64,000 bases of DNA, from positions 349,516 through 413,515 of the forward strand of contig NZ_FCOT01000010.1 in NCBI RefSeq assembly GCF_900046455.1, in the 5' to 3' direction. The position numbers and the translations under genes are program-made. This DNA comes from Cellulomonas timonensis (GTDB lineage: Bacteria > Actinomycetota > Actinomycetes > Actinomycetales > Cellulomonadaceae). The notes below the pieces were generated by a model. That model was not told where the DNA came from. It ran no database searches and saw only the letters and a list, made by a program, of their open reading frames with translations. Within the stretch, counting starts at the first letter, position 1, and each line of letters begins with the position of its first letter. Positions 1-9,434 of this stretch are shown here, one piece after another.

Positions 1-1899
1 GTCGGGCGCGGCGGCATCCCCGCCCCCTGGCTCGGCGCCGGGCCGACAGCGCTCCGGGACCTCGCCGATCACGAGCACGTGCTCCAGGAACAGCCCGTAC
101 CCCGGGTCCCGGCCCGTGCCGGCGCGCAGGATGCCGTCGAGCTCCTCCGCGTGGCGCCGGCCCCGGAACTCCTCCGGCACGACCATCACCCGCGCGCGCG
201 ACCTGTGCAGGGCGAACGCGACCTCGCGCTCGCGGAAGATCGGCATGATCGGGGCCACCACCGCGCCGACGCGCAGCACGGCCGTCGACAGCACCACGAA
301 CTCCCGCCAGTTCGGCAGCTGGAAGGCCACCCGGTCCCCCCGCCGCACCCCCAGGCCCACCAGCGCGGCGGCCGCGCGATCCGCTTCGGCGTCGAGCTGC
401 GCCCAGGTCAGATGCCCGGTGGCGTTGTCGCGCGCGTCCACCACCGCCGTCTCGTTGGGCCGCTCGGCCGCCCACCGCCGCACCCACTGGTCGCCGGTGG
501 CCTGCGACGCCGCGTCGATCCCCGGCCCGGCGATGGTGTGCGGCCGGGCCGCGCGGGCTGTGCGGACTGCCGGGTGGTGGGGCGCCCGGCGCCGGAGCCG
601 GCCGTCGTCCACCCGCATGTCCAGCCCGAAGGTCGTCATCGACTCCAGGTACTCCGGGTAGGAGATCCGGTAGGCGTGCGGGTAGGTGAGGGTGCTGCGC
701 CCCTCGGCCGCGGAGGCCGCCACGGCCAGCGACATCAGCACCCGGTGGTCGTTGAAGGACGACAGGTCCGCGCCGCTGAGGCCGGGCACCCCGCGCACCC
801 GCAGCTCGGCGCCCTCGATCCGCACATCCGCGCCCATGCTGTTGAGCTGCAGCATCGCGGCGACCCGGTCCGACTCCTTGAGCCGCACATGCTCGACGTT
901 GCGGAAGACGCTCTCACCGTCGGCGAAGCAGGCCAGCACCGACAGGACGGGCAGCATGTCCGGCACGCTGCGGCAGTCGATGTCAGCCGGGCGCAGCCGC
1001 GCGCCGTCATGCCGCACCCGCACCGCGTCGACCTGCGGGTCGTAGGCCATCGGCACGCCCATCGCCGTGGCGATGTCCAGCAGGTGCGCCTCGGGATGGT
1101 CGGACCGCGCCGAACTGGTTGACCGGAGCCCGTGCAGCACGATGTCGGAGGGGTGCAGGGCCCCGGCAGCCAGCCCGAACGCCGCCGATCCGATGTCCGG
1201 CGGCATCCGCAGGTCGGTGGCCACGGCCTGCTGGTCGGGCTCCACCTCGAAGCGGCGCCAGTCGTCGGACACCTGCACGTGCAGCCCGAACTGCTTCATC
1301 ATCTCGACGGTGAGCTGCAGGTAGGAGCGCTCGTTGAGCGGCCCGTCCACGACCACCGTGGTGGCGGACGACGCGAACGGCGCCAGCAGCAGCAGCCCCG
1401 AGATCCACTGCGAGAGGGTGCCGGCGATGTGCACCTCGCCGCCGCGGGGCCGGGCAGCGCGCACCCGGATGGGCGGGCAGTCGTCGGCGGAGGCCACGTC
1501 GAGGCCCATCTGGCGCAGCGCGGCGAGCAGCGGGCCGATCGGGCGGCGCTGGAAGTACTTCTGCCCGGTGACCGTGACATCCCGGTCGCCCAGCGCGGCC
1601 AGGCCGGCCATGAAGTACAGCGTGGTGCCGGAGCTGCCCGCCGTGACCACGTCGCGGCGCGGACGGTATGGGCCGCCGTGGACCACGTACGTGCCGTCCT
1701 GGACGTCGATGCGGATGCCGAGCTGGCGCAGCATCGCCACCGTGTACTGGACGTGGCGGGCGTCGGTGAGGCCCGTGATGCGGCTGGTTCCCGGCGCCAG
1801 CGACGCGAGGATCAGCGCCCGATGCGCGTGGTACTTCGAGTTGGGCACCTGCACGGCGCCGCCGATGGGTTGATGCGTGCCGAGAACTGACAGATACAT
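1..1899 (-). CDS. EPSP synthase-like domain fused to acyl-CoA ligase (partial, runs off window)
   Basis: Reads leftwards from an ATG at 1899 and is still open at base 1 after 633 codons, so the C-terminus is missing. Residues 1-430 are an AroA (EPSP synthase) fold: the Lys22 loop VPNSKYHAHRA, RRPIGPLLAAL, the SQW region, PDMLP (Asp314), KESDR (341-345) and NDHR (Arg386). Two sites depart from true AroA: the GNAGT loop is GSSGT (88-92), and the position of E. coli Lys411 aligns with Ile412. From about residue 455 an AMP-forming ligase N-domain follows (LPNWREF, then IMPIFRERE), resembling cyclohexanecarboxylate-CoA ligases. Established: EPSP-synthase homologues and CoA ligases act together in cyclohexanecarboxyl-CoA starter biosynthesis in streptomycetes. 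A similar shikimate-derived CoA-thioester role here is inference; a housekeeping aroA is unlikely. Confidence 0.82.
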   Translation of the reverse strand, partial: MYLSVLGTHQPIGGAVQVPNSKYHAHRALILASLAPGTSRITGLTDARHVQYTVAMLRQLGIRIDVQDGTYVVHGGPYRPRRDVVTAGSSGTTLYFMAGLAALGDRDVTVTGQKYFQRRPIGPLLAALRQMGLDVASADDCPPIRVRAARPRGGEVHIAGTLSQWISGLLLLAPFASSATTVVVDGPLNERSYLQLTVEMMKQFGLHVQVSDDWRRFEVEPDQQAVATDLRMPPDIGSAAFGLAAGALHPSDIVLHGLRSTSSARSDHPEAHLLDIATAMGVPMAYDPQVDAVRVRHDGARLRPADIDCRSVPDMLPVLSVLACFADGESVFRNVEHVRLKESDRVAAMLQLNSMGADVRIEGAELRVRGVPGLSGADLSSFNDHRVLMSLAVAASAAEGRSTLTYPHAYRISYPEYLESMTTFGLDMRVDDGRLRRRAPHHPAVRTARAARPHTIAGPGIDAASQATGDQWVRRWAAERPNETAVVDARDNATGHLTWAQLDAEADRAAAALVGLGVRRGDRVAFQLPNWREFVVLSTAVLRVGAVVAPIMPIFREREVAFALHRSRARVMVVPEEFRGRRHAEELDGILRAGTGRDPGYGLFLEHVLVIGEVPERCRPGAEPGGGDAAAPD

Positions 1900-1990
1900 G
1901 CCTGAGCGCCCCCTGTGCCGTCAGCAATGTCCGCTTTGTCCACGACGCTAGTGGGCGAGGGCGGCCACCACCATGGGGCATGCCGTGAGG

Positions 1991-2491
1991 TCAGCGCGGA
2001 GGATCGGCCAGGCGGAAGAACAACGTGGTCTCCCACTTGGTCATGTCGGGCTCGTCGTCCGGGTCGGTCAGGTAGGACTCGACCCGGCAGGCCCACGCGT
2101 CGCCCCGTGGGTCATCCCACCTGTCGAAGTCGAGCCCGGCGCGCTCCGCCCAGGCCAGCAGGTCGCCCGTGACGGCGATCAGCTCGTCCGGGTGGCCGGT
2201 GTGGGTGACCGTCGCATAACTCCCCGCGGGCAGCACCCCGGCGACCACGTCGCCCTCCCCCTCCACGGGCTCAGCGACGGGGGCGCCCGCTTCCACGAGC
2301 AGCTCGCGGTCCATGTCGATGACGTGGTAGCGGATGAACTGCGGCCCCGACGCCTCGACTCCGGCCGCCGCCATCCAGATCGCGAGCTGGTCGAGCCGCT
2401 CCACGACCTTGTCGAAGGAGGACATGGTGATCGACTCGCGGATGCCCAGGTAGGGCTGGGCGTCGCGCTGCTGGATGCTGGGCTGCGGCAT
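1991..2491 (-). CDS. GyrI-like / AraC effector-binding-domain protein
   Basis: A 166-residue protein with the GyrI-like small-molecule-binding fold: an N-terminal IRESITMSSFDKVVERLDQL helix, then GPQFIRYHVIDMDRELLVEAG, and a central LPAGSYATVTHTGHPDEL strand pair typical of the BmrR/Rob C-terminal effector domain. No DNA-binding domain precedes it, so it is a stand-alone member, a group that includes ligand-sequestering and hydrolase-like proteins. The ATG at 2491 is preferred over longer starts because GAGGAG lies five bases upstream. It sits behind DUF2277 on the opposite strand and reads toward the EPSP-synthase fusion. The ligand cannot be told from sequence. Confidence 0.8.
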   Translation of the reverse strand: MPQPSIQQRDAQPYLGIRESITMSSFDKVVERLDQLAIWMAAAGVEASGPQFIRYHVIDMDRELLVEAGAPVAEPVEGEGDVVAGVLPAGSYATVTHTGHPDELIAVTGDLLAWAERAGLDFDRWDDPRGDAWACRVESYLTDPDDEPDMTKWETTLFFRLADPPR

Positions 2492-2613
2492 GTCGACTCC
2501 TCGGAGACGGCGCCCACGGGCGTGGGTCAATCCCGACATTAGGCCGGGAGGCCCACCCCGTCCTGCGCTGCGCTGCTGTTCCCTTCGGGGCCGACGACTT
2601 CTAGCCTCGAAGG

Positions 2614-2886
2614 ATGTGCCGGAACATCCGAACCCTCCACAACTTCGAGCCCGCCGCCTCGGATGACGAGGTGCACGCCGCGGCCCTGCAGTTCGTGCGC
2701 AAGGTCAGCGGCTCCACCCACCCGTCGCAGGCGAACCGCGCCGCCTTCGACCACGCCGTGGCCGAGATCGCGCACATCACCCAGCACCTGCTGGACGACC
2801 TGGTGACGTCGGCGCCACCGAAGGACCGCGAGGTCGAGGCGGCCAAGGCGAAGGCGCGCAGCGCGCAGCGGTTCGCGCCTGCGTGA
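2614..2886 (+). CDS. DUF2277 family protein
   Basis: A 90-residue protein matching DUF2277 end to end: it opens with MCRNIRTLHNFEPAA, has the VRKVSGSTHPSQAN segment in the middle and closes with APPKDREVEAAKAKARS. Family members are around 80-90 residues, so this copy is full length. No function is established for the family. Here it stands alone, divergent from the GyrI-like gene, with a 217-base gap before the next gene. Family assignment is secure; the role is unknown. Confidence 0.88.
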   Translation: MCRNIRTLHNFEPAASDDEVHAAALQFVRKVSGSTHPSQANRAAFDHAVAEIAHITQHLLDDLVTSAPPKDREVEAAKAKARSAQRFAPA

Positions 2887-3103
2887 GCCGCGTCTGAGGG
2901 CCTCGTCCGACAGGTGACGGGGGCTGTCGTCGACGAGGGAACGGCGCTGTCGACGTGGGGTTGCGCGGGGTCTGCCGACAGGTACGCTCAGCCTGCCTCA
3001 TCGGAGTGGTCGATCCGATGGGATCTGATGACTTCGCTCGTGGCGCCTCCTCCCCCCATCGACCATCGGACTCGCCATCGTCACCGTTCCCGCCCCGCGC
3101 GAG

Positions 3104-4693
3104 GTGTACCTCGCACCCCCTGAGACTGCAGTCGAGCCCGCGCTGCCCGTCACCGCCGCCTCCCGCGCGCGACTCCGCGAGCGCGACGACGTCGTCCTGC
3201 TCAAGGGCCGCTACTGCCTGGTCAACACCGGCCTGACGCCCCACGAGGCGATGGTCGAGGACCTGCTGTTCGTGCGCGACGCCCTCGACCAGGCCGGCAT
3301 CGACTGCCTGCTGGTGCGCGGCAACGACGAGCGCCCAGTGATCGCCGTGGACCGCGCACAGCGCAAGGCCCTGCGCGCGGCGCTCGCCAGCGCGTGCGCG
3401 GACGAGCCGTTCTACGTCAAGCCCCTCGATGCCAAGGCGCCGACTCTGCTGGTGGCCGACGGCGCCCTGTCCACCACGTCGAAAGCCCGGGCGTTCCGGC
3501 TGTACCGGCCACGGGTGTGCCTCAACGGCGGGCTGCGCTACGGGGCCGCCACCGGCGTGCAGATCGAGCTGTGGGCGTTCGGCGACGAGGACATCGTGCT
3601 GCCGATCGAGAACTCGCTGACCCGCCGCGCCATCCACCGCAGCGAGGCGGTGCGCGGCGAGGTCGAGCGCTACGGGCGGACGTGGACCACCATCGAGAAC
3701 ATGTTCGCCGAGCACGCCGCGGACATCAGCTTCGACATCGACCTGGTGTTCTCCTGGGTGGACGGCGCCGACAGCGACTGGCAGAAGGCCCGCGCCGCGC
3801 GCATGCAGAGCTACGTGGTGGGCGAGGGCGACGACTCCGAGGCCCGGTTCCGGCAGATCGACGAGCTGCGTTACGCGCTGCGCTCGGTGCACATGTTCGC
3901 CCCGTGGGTGCGCCGCATCTTCGTCGCGAGCGACTCCCCCAAGCCGGCGTGGCTGGCCGACCACCCGGGCGTGACGTTCGTGCGCAGCGAGGAGTTCTTC
4001 ACCGACACCTCGGTGCTGCCCACGCACAACTCGCAGGCCGTCGAGTCGCAGCTGCACCACATCCCCGGCCTCGCCGAGCACTTCTTGTACTCGAATGACG
4101 ACATGTTCTTCGGCCGCGCGGTGAGCCCGGCGATGTTCTTCTCCCCGGGCGGGATCACCAAGTTCATCGAGGCCAGCACCCGCATCGGGTTGGGTGAGAA
4201 CAACGAGGTGCGCAGCGGGTTCGAGAACGCTGCCCGCGTGAACCGGCGTCTGCTGAACGAGCGCTTCGGCCGCGTCACCACCCGCCACCTTGAGCACGCC
4301 GCGACTCCGCTGCGCCGCAGCGTCATGGCCGAGTTGGAGGCCGAGTTCCCCGACGAGTTCGCCGCCACCGCGGCCAGCCCGTTCCGGGCGAGCTCGAACA
4401 TCTCCGTGACGAACTCGCTGTACCACTACTACGCGCTGCTCATGGGCCGCGCCGTGGCGCAGGAGAACGCCCGCGTGAAGTACGTCGACACCACGTCGCG
4501 GGCCGGGCTCGCGGACATGACGTCGCTGCTGGCCTCGCGGGAGATGGACTTCTTCTGCCTCAACGACGGCAGCTTCCCCGAGATCGACGCGGACTTGCGC
4601 ACCCGCGCCGTGACCGAGTTCCTCGAGCAGTATTACCCGATCGCGGCGCCGTGGGAGAAGGCGGCTGAGGGCGGTCCCGTCAGCCCTGCCTGA
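3104..4693 (+). CDS. Stealth family polysaccharide phosphotransferase (CpsY-like)
   Basis: 529 residues from a GTG start. It carries the Stealth conserved regions in order: CR1 [11 protein letters not shown] (211-221), CR2 [14 protein letters not shown] (about 247-260), CR3 around the [15 protein letters not shown] and [10 protein letters not shown] block, and a C-terminal CR4-like region. Stealth proteins are hexose-1-phosphoryltransferases that join sugars by phosphodiester links in capsules and related surface polymers. The first 200 residues are an N-terminal extension found in actinobacterial members. No other surface-polysaccharide genes are adjacent. The 3' end overlaps the convergent phosphoesterase gene by 14 bases. 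An upstream TTGCGC / TACGCT pair with 16-base spacing near 2966 could be its promoter, weakly. Confidence 0.88.
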   Translation: MYLAPPETAVEPALPVTAASRARLRERDDVVLLKGRYCLVNTGLTPHEAMVEDLLFVRDALDQAGIDCLLVRGNDERPVIAVDRAQRKALRAALASACADEPFYVKPLDAKAPTLLVADGALSTTSKARAFRLYRPRVCLNGGLRYGAATGVQIELWAFGDEDIVLPIENSLTRRAIHRSEAVRGEVERYGRTWTTIENMFAEHAADISFDIDLVFSWVDGADSDWQKARAARMQSYVVGEGDDSEARFRQIDELRYALRSVHMFAPWVRRIFVASDSPKPAWLADHPGVTFVRSEEFFTDTSVLPTHNSQAVESQLHHIPGLAEHFLYSNDDMFFGRAVSPAMFFSPGGITKFIEASTRIGLGENNEVRSGFENAARVNRRLLNERFGRVTTRHLEHAATPLRRSVMAELEAEFPDEFAATAASPFRASSNISVTNSLYHYYALLMGRAVAQENARVKYVDTTSRAGLADMTSLLASREMDFFCLNDGSFPEIDADLRTRAVTEFLEQYYPIAAPWEKAAEGGPVSPA

Positions 4694-5630
4694 CGGTCGC
4701 CCACACGCGGGAGCGGTCCTCCGCTCCCGCGTCGCGCCGCTCACGGAGCGGCTCCGGGATCACCACGCCGGCGGCGGCCAGGCGCCGGGCCGCCTCCTCG
4801 GGCGTCACCGGCTCCCCCACCGTCAGGCCCGTGCCGAGGGGGACCACCGAGTGCACGATCGTGTCGTCGTACACGTGGACCAGGTTGAAGCCCTGCGCGC
4901 CGTCGCGCCCCCGCAGGCCGCCGCCCGCCGCCACGTTGAGGTCCTGCGTGTAGCAGGTGGCTGAGGCCACCGACACGGGGATGCCCGCGAACATCGCTGT
5001 CGTCGAGTAGTGCAGGTGCCCCGCGAGCACCGTGCGCACGTCGGTGCCGCGCAGCGCGTCGGCCAGGCGGTGCTGGTCGCGCAGCTCGACGAGCACCGCG
5101 AGGTCCAGCACGCTCGGCACCGGCGGGTGGTGCAGCGCGAGGACGGTGCCGTGCGGGGCCGGCTCGGCCAGCACGCCGGCGAGCCACTCGAGCTGGGCTG
5201 GGGCCATCTCCCCGTGGTGGTGGCCCGGGACCGTGGTGTCGAGGGTGACGATGCGCAGCCCGTCCACGTCGTCGACGCGATCGACGGGGCCGTCTGACGG
5301 GGGCTCGTCCAGCAGCGCGCGGCGGACCTCCGCCCTGTCGTCGTGGTTGCCCATCGCCCACACGACGAGCGCGCCCAGCCGCTCGGCGACAGGCTCCACG
5401 AGGGCGCGCAGCATCGCGTAGGCATCGGGCTCGCCCTTGTCGGCCAGATCACCGGTGACGACGATCGCGTCCGGCCGGATGCCCGACGTCTCGGCCTCGG
5501 CCAGCACCTGCCGCAGCCGCGCCGTCGCGTCGACAGCCCCGTACAACGGGCCACCGCCGACCAGGTGTGTGTCGCTCAGGTGCCAGAGCACATGATGCGG
5601 TCGAGGGTGCTCTGCTACGCGGTGGCTCAT
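4680..5630 (-). CDS. Metallophosphoesterase, cyclic-nucleotide phosphodiesterase type
   Basis: 316 residues with the calcineurin-like metallophosphoesterase motifs in order: [32 protein letters not shown] and LAGHLHYST. This set binds a dinuclear metal centre and, with this spacing, fits the class III 3',5'-cyclic nucleotide phosphodiesterase (CpdA/Rv0805) group. The substrate is not proven. The ATG at 5630 is chosen because ACGGGGAA lies just upstream; longer in-frame starts lack a good site. No signal peptide, so cytoplasmic. It converges on and overlaps the Stealth gene. Confidence 0.84.
   Translation of the reverse strand: MSHRVAEHPRPHHVLWHLSDTHLVGGGPLYGAVDATARLRQVLAEAETSGIRPDAIVVTGDLADKGEPDAYAMLRALVEPVAERLGALVVWAMGNHDDRAEVRRALLDEPPSDGPVDRVDDVDGLRIVTLDTTVPGHHHGEMAPAQLEWLAGVLAEPAPHGTVLALHHPPVPSVLDLAVLVELRDQHRLADALRGTDVRTVLAGHLHYSTTAMFAGIPVSVASATCYTQDLNVAAGGGLRGRDGAQGFNLVHVYDDTIVHSVVPLGTGLTVGEPVTPEEAARRLAAAGVVIPEPLRERRDAGAEDRSRVWATVRQG
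4705..4732. terminator. GC hairpin after the Stealth gene, inside the 3' end of the phosphoesterase gene
   Basis: A perfect 12-bp stem (ACGCGGGAGCGG / CCGCTCCCGCGT) with a TCCT loop lies 11 bases past the Stealth stop. It is within the last codons of the convergent metallophosphoesterase. A smaller CCGTCAG/CTGACGG pair (4677-4696) spans both stops. There is no U tract, as is common for actinobacterial terminators. Confidence 0.55.
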
Positions 5631-5761
5631 CGTTCCCCGTCCTGGGATCCCGGTCGTGCGTTCGATCTCACCACTGCCCACCCAACACCCGGTGACCACT
5701 AGGCGACGGTGAGGCGTCGATCCGGGAGCGTCCGGACACAGCGGTGCGCGGCGTCTCCGCC

Positions 5762-5789
5762 GGCTCGCGTGTCCGGGCTCGCGTGTCCG
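5762..5789. repeat. Perfect tandem 14-bp repeat
   Basis: The unit GGCTCGCGTGTCCG occurs twice head to tail (5762-5775 and 5776-5789) in the gap between the phosphoesterase start and the L31 stop. It lies upstream of the phosphoesterase gene, so it could be a regulatory site or slippage. No protein partner is suggested. Confidence 0.7.
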
Positions 5790-5798
5790 GCCTGACTC

Positions 5799-6116
5799 TC
5801 AGGCCTCGTCGGAGTCCGCTGCCTCGGGCGCGGGCTGCTCGGGCGGCGCCTTCTTCTCGGGAGCCTGGCCGCCGCGGTTGCCGTAACGCTGCCGGAACTT
5901 CTCCACGCGGCCGGCGGTGTCGACCACGCGCGACTGCCCTGTGTAGAACGGGTGCGTGGCGCTCGAGATCTCGATGTCGACCACTGGGTAGGTGTTGCCG
6001 TCCTCCCAGACGATGGTCTTGGACGGCGTCGCCGTGGACCGCGTCAGGAAGGCGAACTCGCCAGACACGTCACGGAAGACGACCGGGTGGTAGTCGGGGT
6101 GGATGTCCTTCTTCAT
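5799..6116 (-). CDS. rpmE2: 50S ribosomal protein L31 type B
   Basis: 105 residues starting [16 protein letters not shown], with [19 protein letters not shown] and the VEKFRQRYG block that define L31. The CxxC zinc pairs of type A L31 are absent, so this is the zinc-independent (C-minus) form that bacteria commonly make under zinc limitation, usually under Zur. No clear Zur box could be picked out upstream. The last 20-25 residues are an acidic Pro/Ala/Glu tail beyond the usual end. A small GGCCTGA/TCAGGCC hairpin (5789-5805) overlaps the stop. Confidence 0.92.
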   Translation of the reverse strand: MKKDIHPDYHPVVFRDVSGEFAFLTRSTATPSKTIVWEDGNTYPVVDIEISSATHPFYTGQSRVVDTAGRVEKFRQRYGNRGGQAPEKKAPPEQPAPEAADSDEA

Positions 6117-6300
6117 GCCTCCAGCATGTGCCGGTAGGCCGGCGCGCGCAGCCTGGCGCGCCAGGAATGTCGAGGCCTCCGCCTGAGACGCAGCGCGCCC
6201 CCGCGGCCCGACGTCGATGACCAACGAGCGACTCCACGGGCCCCCGAAGGCGCCGAGGACTGACCACCGCGTCAGCCGACTACGCAGCACTCCGGTCGGC

Positions 6301-7134
6301 TCAGGGGTGGTCCAGGGCGGTCGCGCCGCCGACGCCGTACAGGAGGGTCGCGAGGCCGTCCTCAGGCGCTCCGAGCGGCAGCTCATCCTGCTCGAGCAGG
6401 TGCTTGCCGAGCCGGTGGGCGGGCGGCAGCTCGATGGGATACCTGCCGCTGAAGCACGCAGTGCACAGCTGCGACGCTGGCTGCTCTGTCGCCTCGATCA
6501 TCCCTTCCGCGGAGAGGTAGCCGAGCGAGTCGGCACCGAGCGAGGCCCCGATCTCCTCGACCGTGAGGCCGTTCGCGATGAGCTCGGCGCGGGACGCGAA
6601 GTCGATCCCGTAGAAGCACGGCCACTTCACCGGAGGCGCGCTGATCCGGATGTGCACCTCTGCGGCGCCGGCCTCGCGCAGCATCCGCACCAGGGCGCGC
6701 TGGGTGTTTCCGCGCACGATCGTGTCATCGACGACCACCAGGCGCTGGCCGCGGATGACCTCCTTGAGCGGGTTGAGCTTGAGCCTGATACCCAGCTGGC
6801 GCAGCGTCTGCGACGGCTGGATGAACGTGCGCCCGACGTAGGCGTTCTTCGTCAGGCCCTGCCCGAAGCGGATTCCCGACTCGGCGGCGTACCCGACCGC
6901 GGCCGGCGTCCCCGACTCGGGGACCGGGATGACAAGGTCCGCTTCGACGGGGTGCTCCTGTGCGAGCCGACGGCCCATCGCGACGCGGGCGGCGTGCATC
7001 GAGCGCCCGGCGATCGACGTGTCGGGCCGTGCGAGATACACGTACTCGAACGCGCACCCGGCCCGGTCGATCTCCGCGAACCGCGTGCTGCGCAGCCCCT
7101 CGGCGTCGATCGCGACAAGCTCCCCCGGCTCGAC
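6301..7134 (-). pseudogene. purF: Amidophosphoribosyltransferase, 3' fragment
   Basis: 277 residues match the second half of PurF: it begins VEPGELVAIDAEGLRS, continues GCAFEYVYLARPD, and carries the PRPP-binding LVVVDDTIVRGNTQ motif and the C-terminal [14 protein letters not shown]. The N-terminal glutaminase (Cys1 Ntn hydrolase) domain, about 260 residues, is absent. Homology starts exactly after an in-frame TAG at 7135-7137, next to a truncated phosphopantetheinyl transferase. GTG at 7041 is the first usable start. purM, the usual downstream partner, is not here. PurF starts de novo purine synthesis, so a true truncation would need a second copy. A broken assembly join is the simpler reading. 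Confidence 0.85.
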
Positions 7135-7138
7135 CTAG

Positions 7139-7630
7139 CCACAGCGTCAGGAAGGCGTCATAGGGACGTTCGGCCGACTCGACGGCACATCGCTCTGGAC
7201 CCGTCATGGCGGACACCGGCGGTGTGCTGGACGGTCCCCGTCCACCCGTCGTCTCGACGTCGATCCCGCACCGCCCACCACTGACCACCGCGGCGACCAC
7301 CCCGCGGGCATGCGACCAGCTCAGGTGCGTCGTCTCGGCGCCCTCAACCCATGGGCGGCCGTGCGGGCCGCCACAGACAGCGCACTGCTGCCGCACGATC
7401 TGGTCCTCGGGGCGCCCACCGAGCACCGCGGCGACGCACGCCCTGGCAAGGACGTGCGCCGCCACGAAGTCGTCAGCATCGGAAGCGTGGACGAAGCGGG
7501 CCGCCCTCGCACGCTCCTCGCGCGTCAGCATCCGGCCCGGTGCGTCGAAGCGGCACAGGACCTCACTCGTCGCGAGCACAACGGCGTGCGCGGACTGGAC
7601 CGCCCGGGCGTCGGCCTCGGTGTCGTCCAC
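7139..7630 (-). pseudogene. 4'-phosphopantetheinyl transferase (Sfp type), 5' fragment
   Basis: 164 codons of an Sfp/EntD-type transferase that would load the phosphopantetheine arm onto carrier domains such as the NRPS thiolation domain at 12.2-15.2 kb. Visible: CAVCGGPHGRPW (83-94), SWSHARG and the Mg-binding GIDVE (122-126). The sequence stops at FLTLW, exactly where the catalytic W-x-x-K-E-A helix should follow, then runs into purF sequence in another frame. The Lys/Glu of motif P3 and about 60 residues are therefore missing. It begins five bases after the ABC exporter stop, so they were one operon. Confidence 0.85.
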
Positions 7631-7635
7631 CCGGC

Positions 7636-8073
7636 TCAGCGGTACGCCGCAGCCTGGAGCTGGAAGAGGTCCGCGTACAGGCCGTCCCTCTCCATGAGCT
7701 CGCGATGGGACCCCGCCTCAACGACCCGGCTGTCGGCGACCACGAGGATCAGGTCGGCCATCTGGACTGTCGAGAAGCGGTGGGACACGAGCAACGTGAC
7801 AGCACCCGTCAGCCGGCCCACCCGCTGCGCGTTCGACGCGTACCTGTCGAACAGCTCGTGCTCGGCCTGCGCGTCCAGTGCCGATGTCGGCTCGTCGAGG
7901 ATCAACAGCAGCGGAGCCTCGCGCATCATCGCGCGGCCGAGCGCGAGCTTCTGCCACTGGCCGCCCGAGAGCTGCGCCCCATCGGTGTGCGTCGTGCCCA
8001 GTTGTGAGTCGAGCCCGTCGTCGAGACGGTCGAGCACCGACTCCGCGCGGGCACGGCGGAGCGCCGCGAGCAC
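7636..8073 (-). pseudogene. ABC exporter ATP-binding domain, 3' fragment
   Basis: 145 residues from a formal GTG: signature LSGGQWQKLALGRAMMRE, Walker B LLLILDEPTSALD and the H-loop LLVSHRFSTVQMAD, ending HRELMERDGLYADLFQLQ. This is the tail of an MsbA/LagD-type fused exporter. The Walker A loop, Q-loop and the six-helix membrane domain (roughly 430 residues) are missing. An in-frame stop lies two codons upstream, and the preceding sequence belongs to the FAD oxidoreductase. It cannot work alone as read. The context suggests export of the cluster product. Confidence 0.85.
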
Positions 8074-9332
8074 TTGGGGTCACCGCCCATCTGGTCCGAC
8101 GCGATGCGGGGACGGAACGTGTCGGCGGGCACCGCGCCGTCCCACGGCTGCCCGAGCACGACCGTGGCCGCGAGACGGCCGATCTCGTCGGACCCGCGAG
8201 CGCCGTGCCCGTTTCCCCCGACAGCGACCGTCAGCGTCTCGTCGTCAACGTGCCCGATGTACGGATAGCGCGAAGGGGTCTTCTCGATGATGCAACAGGC
8301 CGAGCGCACGGACGGCGGCTTGAGGTCCGGCACAAGCATCTGCATCATCTCGCTCAGGAAGATCTCCTGGCGAGGCGTGAGGGTCTGCGCGGCATACCAC
8401 TCGACCATGTCCCCAAGCCGGGTCAGCTCGTCCACGACGGGCTGCATGCCGGGGCCGATGCGCATGTACCAGCGACCGTCGGGGTAGCGCACGGGCGGCA
8501 ACAAGTAGAGCGAGAGGTTTGCCTCGCCGACGTCTTCCGGGTCGACCGTGACGACAGTCGGCAGGGTGCGCAGCGCGCCGAGCTGCTCCTCGCCGAGCTC
8601 GTAGAGCAGGTTCGGCTCGGTGAACGCGTGCAGCGCGAGCCGGCGTCCCCCAGGGAGCACGCCCGCGACGTTGGTGAACGCACCGGTCGCGACCAGCAGC
8701 CGCTGCGCGTTGACCGTCTCGTCGACGCCGTCGCCGCGCACGTCGAGCACCCAGCCCCCGGACCCGGCCGGGCGTACGTCGGTCACCGCGGCTCGCACGT
8801 GGCGCGCGCCGCCGCCAGCAGCCAGGGCGAGCTGCGCCCGCACCAGGAGCCTGGGGTTCAAGTAGCCGGCGCCGCGGTTCTCGTAGAGCCCCTCGACGCC
8901 GCCCGCTATCGGCACGGCGCCGAGTGCCGGGAACCGTCGCGCGAGGTCGTCCTCGTCGAGGCGCTCCACGGCGATGCCGTCGGCCGCGCACTGGGCGAGG
9001 ATCTTCTCGGTGCGGTGGCTGATGGACCGCGCCATCAGCACGAGCGAGCCGCAGTCCTCGAAGAACGGCAGACCGCTGCGCTCCTCGATGCTCGCGAACC
9101 TCTCCTGCGAGCGGGCGTCGAGCGAGCCCCACACGGCGTCCCAGCCGAGCCGGCGGACGATCCGTGCCTCGTCGTGGTGGGCCCCGAACGCGTGCTCGGG
9201 GCGGGTGGACGCGTCGTCGGGACCGCTCGGGCCGATCACTGTGACGTCGACGCCCGCGTCGGTCAGGTGCCTCGCGGCAGCCGAGCCGAACATGCCGGCG
9301 CCGACGATCGCGACATCCGTGGTGTGCGACAT
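8073..9332 (-). CDS. FAD-dependent oxidoreductase (DAO/MSOX type), 3' end cut at a join
   Basis: 420 codons from the ATG at 9332 (GGGGAGCC upstream) to a join at 8073. N-terminal Rossmann loop GAGMFG (11-16), central domain with ARHVRAAVTDVRPAG, and the second FAD-contact segment TVAVGGNGHGARGSDEIG near the end. This layout is that of D-amino-acid / sarcosine / N-methyltryptophan oxidases, which oxidise C-N bonds of amino acids and give an imine and hydrogen peroxide. The family end is near FRPRIA, so little may be missing. The frame then runs on as non-homologous sequence inside the ABC fragment. Divergent from the methyltransferase gene; probably a tailoring enzyme of the peptide cluster (inference). 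Confidence 0.8.
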
Positions 9333-9434
9333 GGCTCCCCAGGTGAAGACGAACGACGGTGGTCTTGGCCTCGGGCCGTGGAGCGCGGTGAGCGTATCGA
9401 CATTTGACCCCTTCGGGCGGTTTGTGACCATACT

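Noticed and set aside
5940..6116. Zur box upstream of the zinc-independent L31 gene
   Set aside because: Expected from known regulation, but no convincing AT-rich dyad could be found near 6117-6200.
7135..7137. TAG before PurF homology as a single-base sequencing error
   Set aside because: Reading through the TAG does not restore PurF sequence; the upstream bases encode phosphopantetheinyl transferase, so the problem is a join and not a point error.
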